Assembly: GCA_013696395.1 (NCBI GenBank)
Contig: JACCYQ010000026.1
Coordinates: forward strand, 1 to 40,033
Length of the DNA: 40,033 bases
DNA from: Chitinophagaceae bacterium
GTDB lineage: Bacteria > Bacteroidota > Bacteroidia > Chitinophagales > Chitinophagaceae
Direction of reading: 5' to 3'
The translations under genes and the position numbers were made by a program. Below, piece by piece: positions 8,017 to 18,133 of this stretch (position 1 is its first letter; the number at the start of each line of letters is the position of its first letter). Below the pieces are notes generated by a model. That model was not told where the DNA came from, searched no databases, and saw only the letters and a list, made by a program, of their open reading frames with translations.

Positions 8017-8631
8017 ATGAACTTAATCGAAAGAGTTAAAAACATTCTTATAAGTCCTGCAAAAGAGTGGGACGTTATTGCTGCGGAAGAGCCAGATGTC
8101 AATAAAATCTTTACCGGCTATGTAATACCACTTGCCGGTGCTGCTGCGCTGGCAGCTTTCATCGGGTATGGCCTCATAGGTTTCAACATGTTAGGTTACA
8201 GAATTGGTGGAATTGAATGGGGATTATACCAGGCACTGGTATCTTTTATAGTTTCTTTATCTGCCGTTTTTATAACCGCCTTTGTAGTTGACGCTCTGGC
8301 ACCTTCATTTAGTTCAGAAAAAAATTTTGGTCGCTCATTTCAATTAGTTGCTTATTCATATACAGCGGGATGGATAGGTGGATTGTTTCAAATATTACCA
8401 GTGATCGCTTTTTTAGGAACCATTCTTAGCCTGTATGGATTGTATATATTATACCTGGGCATGCCAAAATTAAAAAATACTCCGGCGGATAAGCATATAG
8501 GTTATTTTGTAGTTACGCTAATTGTTCTGATAGCTGTTTATATAGTTATCGGAATGATACTTTCAGCCATTCTTCAACCCATGTTTGGACTAAATTACGG
8601 TTCAGATAATTTCCGCATTAATAATTATTGA
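8017..8631 (+). CDS. YIP1 family integral membrane protein
   Basis: 204 residues. The N-terminus, MNLIERVKNILISPAKEWDVIAAEEPDVNKIFTGYVIPLA, carries the signature of bacterial YIP1/DUF1282 proteins: an amphipathic start, then P-x-x-x-W. Five hydrophobic segments follow (about 35-58, 70-92, 105-128, 130-148 and 160-190), consistent with a polytopic inner-membrane protein. The function is not known in bacteria; eukaryotic Yip1 acts in Golgi vesicle traffic, which does not transfer. A strong bidirectional terminator separates it from the convergent uvrA. Confidence 0.8.
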   Translation: MNLIERVKNILISPAKEWDVIAAEEPDVNKIFTGYVIPLAGAAALAAFIGYGLIGFNMLGYRIGGIEWGLYQALVSFIVSLSAVFITAFVVDALAPSFSSEKNFGRSFQLVAYSYTAGWIGGLFQILPVIAFLGTILSLYGLYILYLGMPKLKNTPADKHIGYFVVTLIVLIAVYIVIGMILSAILQPMFGLNYGSDNFRINNY

Positions 8632-8648
8632 TAAATAATTAAATAAAA

Positions 8649-8673
8649 AAAACCTCGTTCGCGGGGTTTTTTT
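8649..8673. terminator. Bidirectional terminator between the YIP1 gene and uvrA
   Basis: A 9-bp stem, AAAACCTCG/CGGGGTTTT, with a TTCG tetraloop, flanked by A on the left and T on the right. It therefore works for both convergent transcripts. Confidence 0.85.
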
Positions 8674-8695
8674 AAAATAATTCTTCGATTAATAT

Positions 8696-11581
8696 TTATC
8701 TAAGTTCATCTTTAAGAAATTTTGCGGTGTGGCTTTGATTCACATTCAGCATGTTTTCCGGAGTGCCTTCATACAGAATTCGTCCACCTCCCTCTCCTCC
8801 TTCAGGGCCCAGATCTATAATATGATCGGCAACTTTTATAACATCCATCTGGTGCTCAATAACCAGTACCGTATTTCCCCGATCAACCAGTTTGTTCAAC
8901 ACATCCAATAAGTGCTGAATATCTTCAAAGTGAAGCCCGGTAGTAGGTTCATCCAAAATATAAAAAGTTTTACCAGTATCTCGTTTACCTAACTCCGTAG
9001 CCAGCTTCACCCGCTGGGCTTCTCCGCCACTCAGTGTTACGGCTGACTGACCCAACGTAATATATCCTAGACCGACTTCTTCCAGAACTTTTATTTTCCG
9101 GTATATAAATGGAACCTGCTGAAAAAATTCGACGGCCTCTTCAACCGTCATATTCAATACATCTGAAATAGATTTTCCCTTGTACCTGATCTCCAGTGTT
9201 TCCCGGTTATACCGTTTGCCATTACATTTTTCACAATGCACATATACATCTGGTAAAAAATTCATTTCAATAACACGCATACCACCGCCTTCACAAACAT
9301 CACATCGGCCTGTTTTTACATTAAATGAGAACCGGCCGGCTGTATAGCCTCTGATTTTCGCTTCGGGTACCTGCGAAAACAGGGTACGGATATCCGTAAA
9401 AAAACCGCAGTATGTAGCGGGATTGCTTCGGGGTGTTCTGCCAATAGGAGATTGATCAATTTCAATAACCTTATCCAAATGCTCCAGGCCATTAACAGAT
9501 TTATAACCCAGTATCGCATAATTTGAATTGTAAGCATGTTTTGCCAATAATGGATAAAGAGTTTCTGTTATTAATGTAGATTTTCCACTACCGCTGACCC
9601 CCGTTACCACTATGAATTTGCCCAAAGGAAATTTTACATTCACATTTTTAAGATTATTTCCCGTAGCGCCTTTTATTTCAATGACATTTCCACTTCCCTT
9701 TCTTCTTTCATTGGGTATAGCGATTTTATGGTTACCATTCAGGTAGCCTGATGTTAGCGTATTTAGTTTTAACAGGCTTTGGGGATTACCTTCTGCTACT
9801 ATCCGGCCACCATGAATTCCCGCTTTCGGCCCAATATCAATAAGGTGATCGGCAGCTAACATGATATCTTTATCATGTTCTACAACTAAAACACTATTAC
9901 CAATATCCCTTAAATTTTTCAGTGCTTTAATTAATTGTTGATTGTCCCGTTGATGTAAACCAATAGAGGGTTCATCCAAAATATAAGTAATGCCCTGTAA
10001 TTGGGAACCGATCTGCGTGGCCAGTCTTATGCGCTGTGATTCTCCACCACTTAGTGTTTTAGAAGGACGGTTCAATGTCAGGTAATTCAATCCCACATCC
10101 AATAAAAATCTTAACCGTTCATTGATTTCTTTTAAAATATCCCTGGCAATAATATTTTGTTTGGAAGACAAATCTTTTTCAACTTTTCCAAACCAAATTG
10201 CCAGCGCATCAATATTATGCTCACTTAATTCAGCAATATTTTTATCAGCCACTTTAAAAAATAGACTTTCTTTTTTCAACCTTGCACCTTTGCAGGATTC
10301 GCAGGGTTTTAATTCCATGTATTCTTCGGCCCAATTGCGCAGGCTTTCACTATATCCATTATTAAACCATCGTTTCAGCATATTAATAATTCCTTCATAC
10401 TCCCCATCCGGGTCATAGGCCATATTTTCAAAGTCAATTTCTGTTTCCAATCCTTCTTCATTGCCATAAAGTAGAATATTCAATGATGCCGATGTTAACT
10501 TTGCGATTGGGGTTGTAAGAGATATTTTATTTTTTTTGGCAACAGCCTGCATTTGTTTGTACACCTGGGCTTCTCTCTCCTGCCCTAATGGTTCGATTCC
10601 TCCTTCTTTAATGTTTAAAGACTTATCAGGAATTACTGCTTTCATGTTAACACGAAAATTTGTTCCCAATCCTTTACATGCCTGACAAGCCCCGTATGGA
10701 GAGTTAAATGAAAATGCGTTTGGAGATGGCTCTTCATAACTGATTCCTGTTTCTTCGCACATTAATTGCCGTGAGTAGGTAGATAAACCCTTCAGTGTTT
10801 TTTTTCCCTTATCCGCTTCATATTCTAACATCAAAAGATCTTTACCCAACTTTAAAGCCTGCTGGACGCTTTGGCTTATGCGCAATTTAAAAGCCTCTTC
10901 AACCTTTAATCGATCAATCACCAGTTCAATATCATGTATCTTATATCGGTCAACCTGCATTTTAGGAACCAGGTCTTTTATCTCTCCATCTATCCTTACT
11001 TTAAGAAAGCCTTTCTTCCGGACTTCCTCGAACAATTCCCGGTAATGTCCTTTACGTCCACGCACAAGTGGCGCTAATATGGTGATCTTAAATTCGGGAT
11101 ATTTAGAAAAAATATTTGTAACAATTTCCTCTTCGCTCCATTTAACCATTTTCTTTCCCGTATTATAAGAATAAGCCTCACCTATTCGGGCATACAACAA
11201 CCTTAAAAAATCATACACTTCTGTTATGGTTCCTACAGTAGATCGTGGATTTTTATTAGTTGTTTTTTGTTCAATGGAAATCACTGGTGAAAGACCTGTA
11301 ATCTTATCAACATCAGGCCGCTCCATATCACCCACAAACTGCCTGGCATAAGCGCCAAATGTTTCCATATAACGTCGCTGCCCCTCAGCATAAATGGTAT
11401 CAAATGCCAGGGACGACTTACCGCTACCGCTTATTCCTGTTATAACTACCAGCTTATTTTTAGGAATACGGATATCGAGATTCTTTAGATTATGCTCTTT
11501 AGCACCAAATACATCTATGTATTCATTATCAATAAAAATATGATCCTTATCCTCTTTGCCAGCTAACTTGTTTTTATTCAT
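8696..11581 (-). CDS. uvrA: Excinuclease ABC subunit A
   Basis: The 961-residue protein is full length and is the damage-sensing ATPase of nucleotide excision repair. ABC domain I has Walker A GISGSGKSS at 49-57 and signature LSGGESQRIRLA. ABC domain II has Walker A GVSGSGKSTL and signature LSGGEAQRVKLA. Zinc modules CQACKGLG and CESCKGARL, and CDVCEGGG plus HCEKCNGKRY, are intact. The UvrB-binding region (about 130-280) is present, with EVYDFLRLLYARIGEAYSYNTGKK at its start. TATCTTCG (11618-11611, minus strand) is a plausible -7 box about 30 bases upstream of the ATG. A second UvrA is encoded at 37760-40033. Confidence 0.97.
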   Translation of the reverse strand: MNKNKLAGKEDKDHIFIDNEYIDVFGAKEHNLKNLDIRIPKNKLVVITGISGSGKSSLAFDTIYAEGQRRYMETFGAYARQFVGDMERPDVDKITGLSPVISIEQKTTNKNPRSTVGTITEVYDFLRLLYARIGEAYSYNTGKKMVKWSEEEIVTNIFSKYPEFKITILAPLVRGRKGHYRELFEEVRKKGFLKVRIDGEIKDLVPKMQVDRYKIHDIELVIDRLKVEEAFKLRISQSVQQALKLGKDLLMLEYEADKGKKTLKGLSTYSRQLMCEETGISYEEPSPNAFSFNSPYGACQACKGLGTNFRVNMKAVIPDKSLNIKEGGIEPLGQEREAQVYKQMQAVAKKNKISLTTPIAKLTSASLNILLYGNEEGLETEIDFENMAYDPDGEYEGIINMLKRWFNNGYSESLRNWAEEYMELKPCESCKGARLKKESLFFKVADKNIAELSEHNIDALAIWFGKVEKDLSSKQNIIARDILKEINERLRFLLDVGLNYLTLNRPSKTLSGGESQRIRLATQIGSQLQGITYILDEPSIGLHQRDNQQLIKALKNLRDIGNSVLVVEHDKDIMLAADHLIDIGPKAGIHGGRIVAEGNPQSLLKLNTLTSGYLNGNHKIAIPNERRKGSGNVIEIKGATGNNLKNVNVKFPLGKFIVVTGVSGSGKSTLITETLYPLLAKHAYNSNYAILGYKSVNGLEHLDKVIEIDQSPIGRTPRSNPATYCGFFTDIRTLFSQVPEAKIRGYTAGRFSFNVKTGRCDVCEGGGMRVIEMNFLPDVYVHCEKCNGKRYNRETLEIRYKGKSISDVLNMTVEEAVEFFQQVPFIYRKIKVLEEVGLGYITLGQSAVTLSGGEAQRVKLATELGKRDTGKTFYILDEPTTGLHFEDIQHLLDVLNKLVDRGNTVLVIEHQMDVIKVADHIIDLGPEGGEGGGRILYEGTPENMLNVNQSHTAKFLKDELR

Positions 11582-11763
11582 TTTTAATTCCGCCTTATAT
11601 AAAAAGTGTACGAAGATAAGAAGGCCTTATTCAGCTAAAAAGTTATAAGGTTTAATTACAATCTGAAAAAAGATTTGAGAATTTTCTGTCAAAAGCAATT
11701 TTTGGCATAGTATTTAAATGTAAGGGGCGAAATCAATTTTAAACAATACATAAAAGTTAACTT

Positions 11764-12450
11764 ATGAAAAAAACCGCATACATCCTGGCCTTCGCCTTGA
11801 CATTGGGTTCATTTGCGCTTCATGCTCAGACTGATACTACTCAGACAACATATACTTATGTTACTGCCAAAGAAGACTTAACGGCTAAGTTTTTACCCAT
11901 GCCAGATCCTTTAACCATGGAAAAAATATTTCCTGCAACTGGTAATTTTCAGCTTACGCAAACTAATATTGAGGGTGCAACTGAAATAAACATCATGCTT
12001 GATTCAGCTAATAAAGGATTAGTTTGGATTGAAGGATTGCCAATGGGAAAAATTAAAGCCCAACTTCGTCAATCACCTGCTACCTATAAGATCCCTGCAC
12101 AAAAAACTGAAGATGGGAAAAGTATTGAAGAAGGTACTTTAGTATATGATAAAGAGGCTAACATTCTAAATATATGTCTTGGATGCACATATGATGAAAC
12201 TGAACCCGCCAAGCCATTTACAATTGCCACTGAAACTATGGATTCAGAAGCAACAACAAAAAAAGTCACCAAAAAAACCAGTTCCAGTAAAGCAAAAGTT
12301 TGGAATTATACAGGCGCTAAATTAATTGTGGAAGAAGAAGTGACTACGGATGAAATGGAAAATCCACAGCAAAAGGAAGAAAATAAGGAAATGAAGAAAG
12401 AACAGAAAGAAGAACAAAAAGAAGAAAAAGAAGAAATCGAACAAAAATAA
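11764..12450 (+). CDS. Secreted protein with highly charged C-terminal tail, unknown
   Basis: 228 residues. A clear signal peptide (MKKTAYILAFALTLGSFALHAQ) is followed by a globular part of about 130 residues containing TYTYVTAKEDLTAKFLPMPDPLTMEKIFPATGNFQL, YDKEANILNICLGCTYDETEPAKPF and KVWNYTGAKLIV. The final 40 residues are almost entirely Glu, Lys and Gln in short repeats (MKKEQKEEQKEEKEEIEQK), a probable disordered polyampholyte. I do not recognise the family. Codon use looks like that of its neighbours, and a terminator follows directly. The tail could be periplasmic or surface-exposed; nothing in the sequence decides which. Confidence 0.7.
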   Translation: MKKTAYILAFALTLGSFALHAQTDTTQTTYTYVTAKEDLTAKFLPMPDPLTMEKIFPATGNFQLTQTNIEGATEINIMLDSANKGLVWIEGLPMGKIKAQLRQSPATYKIPAQKTEDGKSIEEGTLVYDKEANILNICLGCTYDETEPAKPFTIATETMDSEATTKKVTKKTSSSKAKVWNYTGAKLIVEEEVTTDEMENPQQKEENKEMKKEQKEEQKEEKEEIEQK

Positions 12451-12481
12451 GGGTCCATCATTTTTGGAAAAACCTTAAGAG

Positions 12482-12506
12482 CTGCCCTATACGGGCAGTT
12501 TTTTTT
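12482..12506 (+). terminator. Intrinsic terminator after the charged-tail protein gene
   Basis: The stem CTGCCC/GGGCAG with a TATAC loop is followed by eight T. It starts 32 bases after the stop codon at 12450. Confidence 0.85.
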
Positions 12507-12663
12507 ATAGGATGAACAGCATTTTATTTCCCGGAAAATATTACCCCATAATAAACAATGTAACTATTTAAGTTATTTATACCTAACTGTACTTTAGATA
12601 TTTATAATGTGGTACATTATTTGGATAAAGAGGTGGAATTAATACTATAAATAATATAATCGC

Positions 12664-13344
12664 ATGAAAACTTCAATTAAATTAATGCTTGGAATAACTT
12701 CTATAATTTTTATTATGGCAGGTTGTAAATCAATGAATAAAACACAAAAAGGAGCAGCCGTTGGTACAGCCGGTGGAGCAGCTGTTGGGGCTGTAATTGG
12801 AAAGGCTTCAGGTAATACTGCATTGGGTGCTATTATAGGTGCTACAGTAGGTGGCGTAACCGGGGCAGTTATAGGAAGACAAATGGATAAGCAGGCTGAA
12901 GAAATTAAAAATGAAGTACCTGGAATTAAAGTTGAAAGAGTTGGTGAAGGTATCGTGGTTGAATTCAGCAGTGAGATTCTTTTTGGATTTGACAAATCCG
13001 ATTTAACTGCTGATGCTAAAGCTAAATTGAATGACCTTTCAAAAGTACTTACAAAATATCCAGATACAGACATCGAAATTCAGGGACATACGGATGATAA
13101 AGGAACGGATGCATATAATATGCGATTATCAGAAAGAAGAGCGAGCTCCGTATCCGAATATTTGCGCACTTTAAATGTTGCTTCATCAAGAATTTCAATT
13201 AAAGGTTTCGGTGAATCAGCACCTGAATATACAAATGAATCAGACGAAGGCAGAGCGCAAAATCGCCGGGTTGAATTTTTAATTACCGCAAATGAAAAAA
13301 TGAAAGAAGAAGCACGTAAAGAATCCGGAGAAACAGGAAACTAA
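12664..13344 (+). CDS. OmpA-family lipoprotein with glycine-zipper domain
   Basis: 226 residues. A lipoprotein signal ends IFIMAGC, with Cys21 the likely lipidated residue. The following residues, KSMNKTQ, lack acidic groups, so no surface-export signal is seen. A glycine-zipper segment (about 31-73: GAAVGTAGGAAVGAVIG, then GAIIGATVGGVTGAVIG) is followed by an OmpA C-terminal peptidoglycan-binding domain. That domain has FGFDKSDLTADAKAKL, the core HTDDKGTDAYNMRLSERRA and GFGESAPEYTN, ending in the NRRVEF motif. The architecture matches YiaD-like proteins that anchor the outer membrane to peptidoglycan. TACTTTAG at 12590-12597 is a possible -7 box. It sits 35 bases upstream of a porin-like barrel gene. 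Confidence 0.9.
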   Translation: MKTSIKLMLGITSIIFIMAGCKSMNKTQKGAAVGTAGGAAVGAVIGKASGNTALGAIIGATVGGVTGAVIGRQMDKQAEEIKNEVPGIKVERVGEGIVVEFSSEILFGFDKSDLTADAKAKLNDLSKVLTKYPDTDIEIQGHTDDKGTDAYNMRLSERRASSVSEYLRTLNVASSRISIKGFGESAPEYTNESDEGRAQNRRVEFLITANEKMKEEARKESGETGN

Positions 13345-13379
13345 ATTTAAAATAATCTAAACCTTAAAAAACAAAAACA

Positions 13380-14030
13380 ATGATTATGAAGAAGTATGGC
13401 ATTTTAATGGCCGCAGTAATGATTTTCACCATATCAAGCCAGGCACAGGTAGTAAATACCGGAGCTGGAATCGGCATCAGGGCAGGCGTCAATTTTCAAA
13501 ACCTCAATGGAGAAGATGCTTCAGGTGACAAACTGGATAATAAATTGAAAACGGGATTTCATGCAGGGCTTATTGCAGATATACCAGTTGCCCCGGATTT
13601 TTATTTTCAACCCGGGCTATTGTACAGTGCAAAAGGTGCAGAGCTGGATAATTCCACTGTAAATTCAACTGATTTAAGATTAAACTATATAGAAATGCCA
13701 TTAAACCTGGTTTATAAGCCAATGCTGGGAACAGGTCGCTTGTTATTAGGATTTGGACCCTATGTAGGTTATGGTTTAGGCGGGAAAGCTGAATTTAGCG
13801 GAATGGAATCAGATGTAAAATTTGAGAAAGAAGCAGGTAATGCAGCAAACACTGTTTACTTTAAACCATTTGATGCAGGTGCAAATCTTTTATTTGGATA
13901 TGAATTCAGTAACAAATTATCTGCTCAACTGAATGCCCAGTTAGGTTTGATTAACATAAATGCGTATGATAATGACGCCAAAATAAAAAACACAGGTTTC
14001 GGTGTTTCACTGGGATATCGCATCAAATAA
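13380..14030 (+). CDS. Porin-family outer-membrane beta-barrel protein
   Basis: 216 residues. A signal peptide ends SSQAQ, and the mature protein follows the eight-stranded barrel pattern of the OMP_b-brl family. It contains GIRAGVNFQNLNGEDASGD, GFHAGLIADIPVAPDFYFQPGLLYSAKG, LRLNYIEMPLNLVYKP, RLLLGFGPYVGYGLGGK and GFGVSLGYRIK at the end. The start may be the ATG at 13380 or the one at 13386; the second gives the tidier signal peptide MKKYGILMAAVMIF. The gene follows the OmpA lipoprotein by 35 bases with no terminator between, so co-transcription is likely. The ligand, if any, is unknown. Confidence 0.87.
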   Translation: MIMKKYGILMAAVMIFTISSQAQVVNTGAGIGIRAGVNFQNLNGEDASGDKLDNKLKTGFHAGLIADIPVAPDFYFQPGLLYSAKGAELDNSTVNSTDLRLNYIEMPLNLVYKPMLGTGRLLLGFGPYVGYGLGGKAEFSGMESDVKFEKEAGNAANTVYFKPFDAGANLLFGYEFSNKLSAQLNAQLGLININAYDNDAKIKNTGFGVSLGYRIK

Positions 14031-14050
14031 CAATTAATTCGGTAAAAATT

Positions 14051-14083
14051 TTTGGAGAATTAAAAAAAGCAAAGTAATATTTG
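14051..14083 (+). promoter_or_regulatory. Promoter of the riboswitch-controlled met operon
   Basis: TTTG (14051-14054), a 20-base spacer, then TAATATTTG (14075-14083), close to the Bacteroidota -33/-7 pair. It predicts a start near 14090, about 12 bases before the riboswitch aptamer, which is the right geometry. Confidence 0.5.
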
Positions 14084-14101
14084 CACCAGTTCTTTTAATC
14101 A

Positions 14102-14213
14102 CTTATCAAGAAAGGCAGAGGGTAATGGCCCTGTGAAGCCTTGACAACCTACGTTTCATACATATGAACGCAAGGTGCCAATTCCAACCCGATGATTACC
14201 GGGACAGATAAGT
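14102..14213 (+). ncRNA. SAM-I (S-box) riboswitch aptamer
   Basis: The P1 stem pairs ACTTATC (14101-14107) with GATAAGT (14207-14213). Between them are the conserved S-box elements in order: AGAAAGGCAGAGGG, GGCCCTGTGAAGCC, TTGACAACC and AAGGTGCCAATTCC. The four-way junction and pseudoknot segments are all recognisable. The aptamer binds S-adenosylmethionine. It is followed by a terminator hairpin (14245-14276) and then by metY, so high SAM should shut the operon off. The call is from pattern alone, but the match to the family is unusually clear. Confidence 0.95.
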
Positions 14214-14244
14214 CAGCATAAGCTCCAAAATAATTAAAAATTAT

Positions 14245-14276
14245 AAAAGCTCATCTGATTTGTCGGGTGAGCTTTT
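14245..14276 (+). terminator. Terminator of the SAM riboswitch expression platform
   Basis: AAAGCTCATC (about 14246-14255) pairs with GGGTGAGCTTT (about 14264-14274), followed by T. TAAGCTC at 14219-14225, directly after the aptamer, can pair with GAGCTTT in the terminator's 3' arm. That pairing is a plausible antiterminator when SAM is absent; it is inferred from complementarity only. Confidence 0.75.
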
Positions 14277-14324
14277 TTGTTTGTATCCAAAAAAGTTTCC
14301 CTTTTACTTTTTAATCTTTCTTGA

Positions 14325-15701
<1,377 letters not shown>

Positions 15702-15754
15702 GATGGATTAAAAATCTCCTGGAGATTAGCGATTAATAAAAACTGAACTGTTAT

Positions 15755-16822
15755 ATGTCTACCCAGATATTTCACTATAACCAGGTTTTTAAACTTGAAA
15801 ACGGTATTAACCTTAGCTCTTATCACCTGGCATATACAACATATGGCCAATTGAATGCAGCAAAGGATAATGTGATTTGGATTTTCCATGCATTAACAGC
15901 AAACAGTCACCCAGAGGAATGGTGGCCGGGATTGGTTGGAAATGAAAAATTTTTTGATCCAACCCGGTTTTTTATTATTTGTGTTAATATGCCCGGGAGT
16001 TGCTATGGAAGTATTGGGCCACTCGAGAAAAATCCGGGAACAGGTGCGCAATGGTTTCATGATTTTCCTTTGTTTACCACTCGGGATATGATCCGTGCAT
16101 ATCAACCTTTAAGAAATTATTTAGGCATACAAAAAATATTTGCCGGAATAGGTGGCAGCATGGGTGGACAACAGTTACTAGAATGGGCTATTGAAGAACC
16201 TGAATTATTTGAACACATCATTCCAATAGCAACAAATGCTCAACATTCTCCCTGGGGCATTGCATTTAATGCTTCGCAAAGAATGTGTATTGAAGCTGAT
16301 CCAACCTGGGCTTACAAAGAAAACCATGCAGGTACCAATGGTTTGAAAGCAGCAAGAAGTATAGCATTATTGAGCTACAGGGATTATACTGCATATAATA
16401 TCACCCAACCCCGTGATAAAAAAACAGCCTGGCCGGCGGAACATCCCTTTGGTGGAGAAGCTGCTGAAAGCTACCAGCGCTACCAGGGCGAAAAGCTTGC
16501 GAATAGATTCAATTCATTTAGTTATTATCGCTTAAGCCAGGGTATGGATGCGCATGATGTTAGCCGTGAGCGTGGCAATCTCCAGGAGGCTTTAAAAAAA
16601 ATAAAAGCCAGCACTATGGTGATTGGTATTAAATCCGATATTTTATTTCCCATTAATGAACAAAAGCTTATTGCAGAAAATATACCTGGTGCAAGGCTGG
16701 AAATCATTGAATCATTTTATGGTCATGACGGATTTCTGATTGAATTTAAAAAAATCACAGAGTTGTTGAAAGATTTTTTACATGCAACATTTAATCATCA
16801 CTTAAAAATCGTAAACGAATAA
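15755..16822 (+). CDS. metX: Homoserine O-acetyltransferase
   Basis: 355 residues, an alpha/beta-hydrolase-fold acyltransferase that activates homoserine for sulfhydrylation. The nucleophile elbow GGSMGGQQ has Ser135; the other catalytic residues are likely the Asp in IKSDILFP and the His in FYGHDGFL. The conserved NMPGSCYGSIGP (about 78-89) corresponds to the family's NVLGGCYGSTGP with some substitutions. Acetyl-CoA rather than succinyl-CoA is inferred from the neighbouring metY; the acyl specificity of this fold depends on a few residues and was not tested here. Its stop is separated from the homoserine dehydrogenase start by one base. Confidence 0.93.
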   Translation: MSTQIFHYNQVFKLENGINLSSYHLAYTTYGQLNAAKDNVIWIFHALTANSHPEEWWPGLVGNEKFFDPTRFFIICVNMPGSCYGSIGPLEKNPGTGAQWFHDFPLFTTRDMIRAYQPLRNYLGIQKIFAGIGGSMGGQQLLEWAIEEPELFEHIIPIATNAQHSPWGIAFNASQRMCIEADPTWAYKENHAGTNGLKAARSIALLSYRDYTAYNITQPRDKKTAWPAEHPFGGEAAESYQRYQGEKLANRFNSFSYYRLSQGMDAHDVSRERGNLQEALKKIKASTMVIGIKSDILFPINEQKLIAENIPGARLEIIESFYGHDGFLIEFKKITELLKDFLHATFNHHLKIVNE

Positions 16823-16823
16823 A

Positions 16824-18083
16824 ATGGATACGCATAAACAATTAATTATAGGTTTATTTGGCTTTGGCGTTGTTGGTGAAGGACTTTTTAAAGTATTGCA
16901 ACAGACACCTTCTTTAAATGCGGACATAAAAAAAATCTGTATAAAAGATGCAAACAAAAAACGTAACGCTCCTGACGAATTATTTACCACTGACAAAGAT
17001 GAATTGTTGAATGACCCGGAGATCAATGTGATTGTAGAAGTGATCACGGAATCAGAAGCTGCATTTAAAATTGTTTCCACTGCCTTACAGAACGGCAAGC
17101 AAGTTGTTAGTGCCAGTAAAAAAATGATTGCCGAACATTTCCCGGAATTACTCGCTTTACAACAACAAACCGGAAATTCTTTTTTATATGAATCGGCAGC
17201 TTGCGCTTCCATCCCGGTAATACGTAACCTTGAGGAGTATTATGATAATGATCTTTTACACTCCATCCAGGCGATTGTAAATGGGTCTACCAATTTTATT
17301 CTCACCAAAATGTTTTCAGAAAAACTTGATTTTAAAACAGCCCTGTTGCTGGCACAGCAGGAAGGTTTTGCAGAAAGCGATCCATCGCTTGATGTGGAAG
17401 GTTATGATGCCGTAAATAAATGGTCGTTTTTGTTAACCCATGCCTACGGCGTTGTTCAGCATCCTGATAAAATATTATTTAATGGCATTCAACATATACA
17501 ATCTGGTGATGCGGCAGTGGCTAAGGAAAAAGGCTGGGAGATCAAACTGGTTGCCCAGGCTAAAAAACTTTATAGTGGTGGTATAGCAGCATTCGTCCTT
17601 CCGCAGTTTGTTGGTCAGCTCGATCATCTGGGATTTGTAAAAAATGAATATAATGGTGTGGTTATAGAAAGTTCGTTCGCTGATAAACAATTCTTTTATG
17701 GTAAGGGTGCAGGTAGCTTCCCTACCGCATCTGCAATATTGAGTGATTTATCTGCGCTTCGATACCAATATAAATATGAATACAAAAAATTGTATCATCA
17801 CAAGCCGCATGAAATAAGTGATAATTTTTACTTGCGGGTATACGTGAGTTTTGATAAATGGGCCAATTTACCAAAAGAGGATTTTGAATGGATTGAAGAA
17901 TGGCATGCACAGGAATATCGAAACTATTTGATTGGAGTGATATCTTTTAAAAAATTGCAAAGCAATAAATGGTGGAAAAATGATAATCATTCCCTGATAC
18001 TTTTACCCGAACCAATTATTGAAGATGTTGAAATCCGAAAAATAAAAAAAAGAAGCCTTGAACTGGCCGGTTTACAGGTTTAA
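16824..18083 (+). CDS. hom: Homoserine dehydrogenase
   Basis: 419 residues. It reduces aspartate semialdehyde to homoserine, the substrate of the preceding MetX. The Rossmann motif GLFGFGVVGEGL is near residues 10-21, and the family signature EGFAESDPSLDVEGYDAVNK is at about 186-205. The catalytic part (NGSTNFILTKM, then the signature) is well conserved. The last 100 residues (FYLRVYVSFDKWANLPKEDFEWIEEW, then YLIGVISFKKLQSNKWW) could be a divergent ACT-like regulatory domain, but I cannot confirm this. It starts one base after metX, so translational coupling is likely. Confidence 0.92.
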   Translation: MDTHKQLIIGLFGFGVVGEGLFKVLQQTPSLNADIKKICIKDANKKRNAPDELFTTDKDELLNDPEINVIVEVITESEAAFKIVSTALQNGKQVVSASKKMIAEHFPELLALQQQTGNSFLYESAACASIPVIRNLEEYYDNDLLHSIQAIVNGSTNFILTKMFSEKLDFKTALLLAQQEGFAESDPSLDVEGYDAVNKWSFLLTHAYGVVQHPDKILFNGIQHIQSGDAAVAKEKGWEIKLVAQAKKLYSGGIAAFVLPQFVGQLDHLGFVKNEYNGVVIESSFADKQFFYGKGAGSFPTASAILSDLSALRYQYKYEYKKLYHHKPHEISDNFYLRVYVSFDKWANLPKEDFEWIEEWHAQEYRNYLIGVISFKKLQSNKWWKNDNHSLILLPEPIIEDVEIRKIKKRSLELAGLQV

Positions 18084-18133
18084 AAAAGAAAAAACAAATT
18101 CTATTTATTCAATAATTAACATTTCAAAAAAGA

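Noticed and set aside
16802-17212. Minus-strand frame of 136 codons inside homoserine dehydrogenase
   Set aside because: Fully antisense to a well-conserved enzyme gene and without recognisable features.
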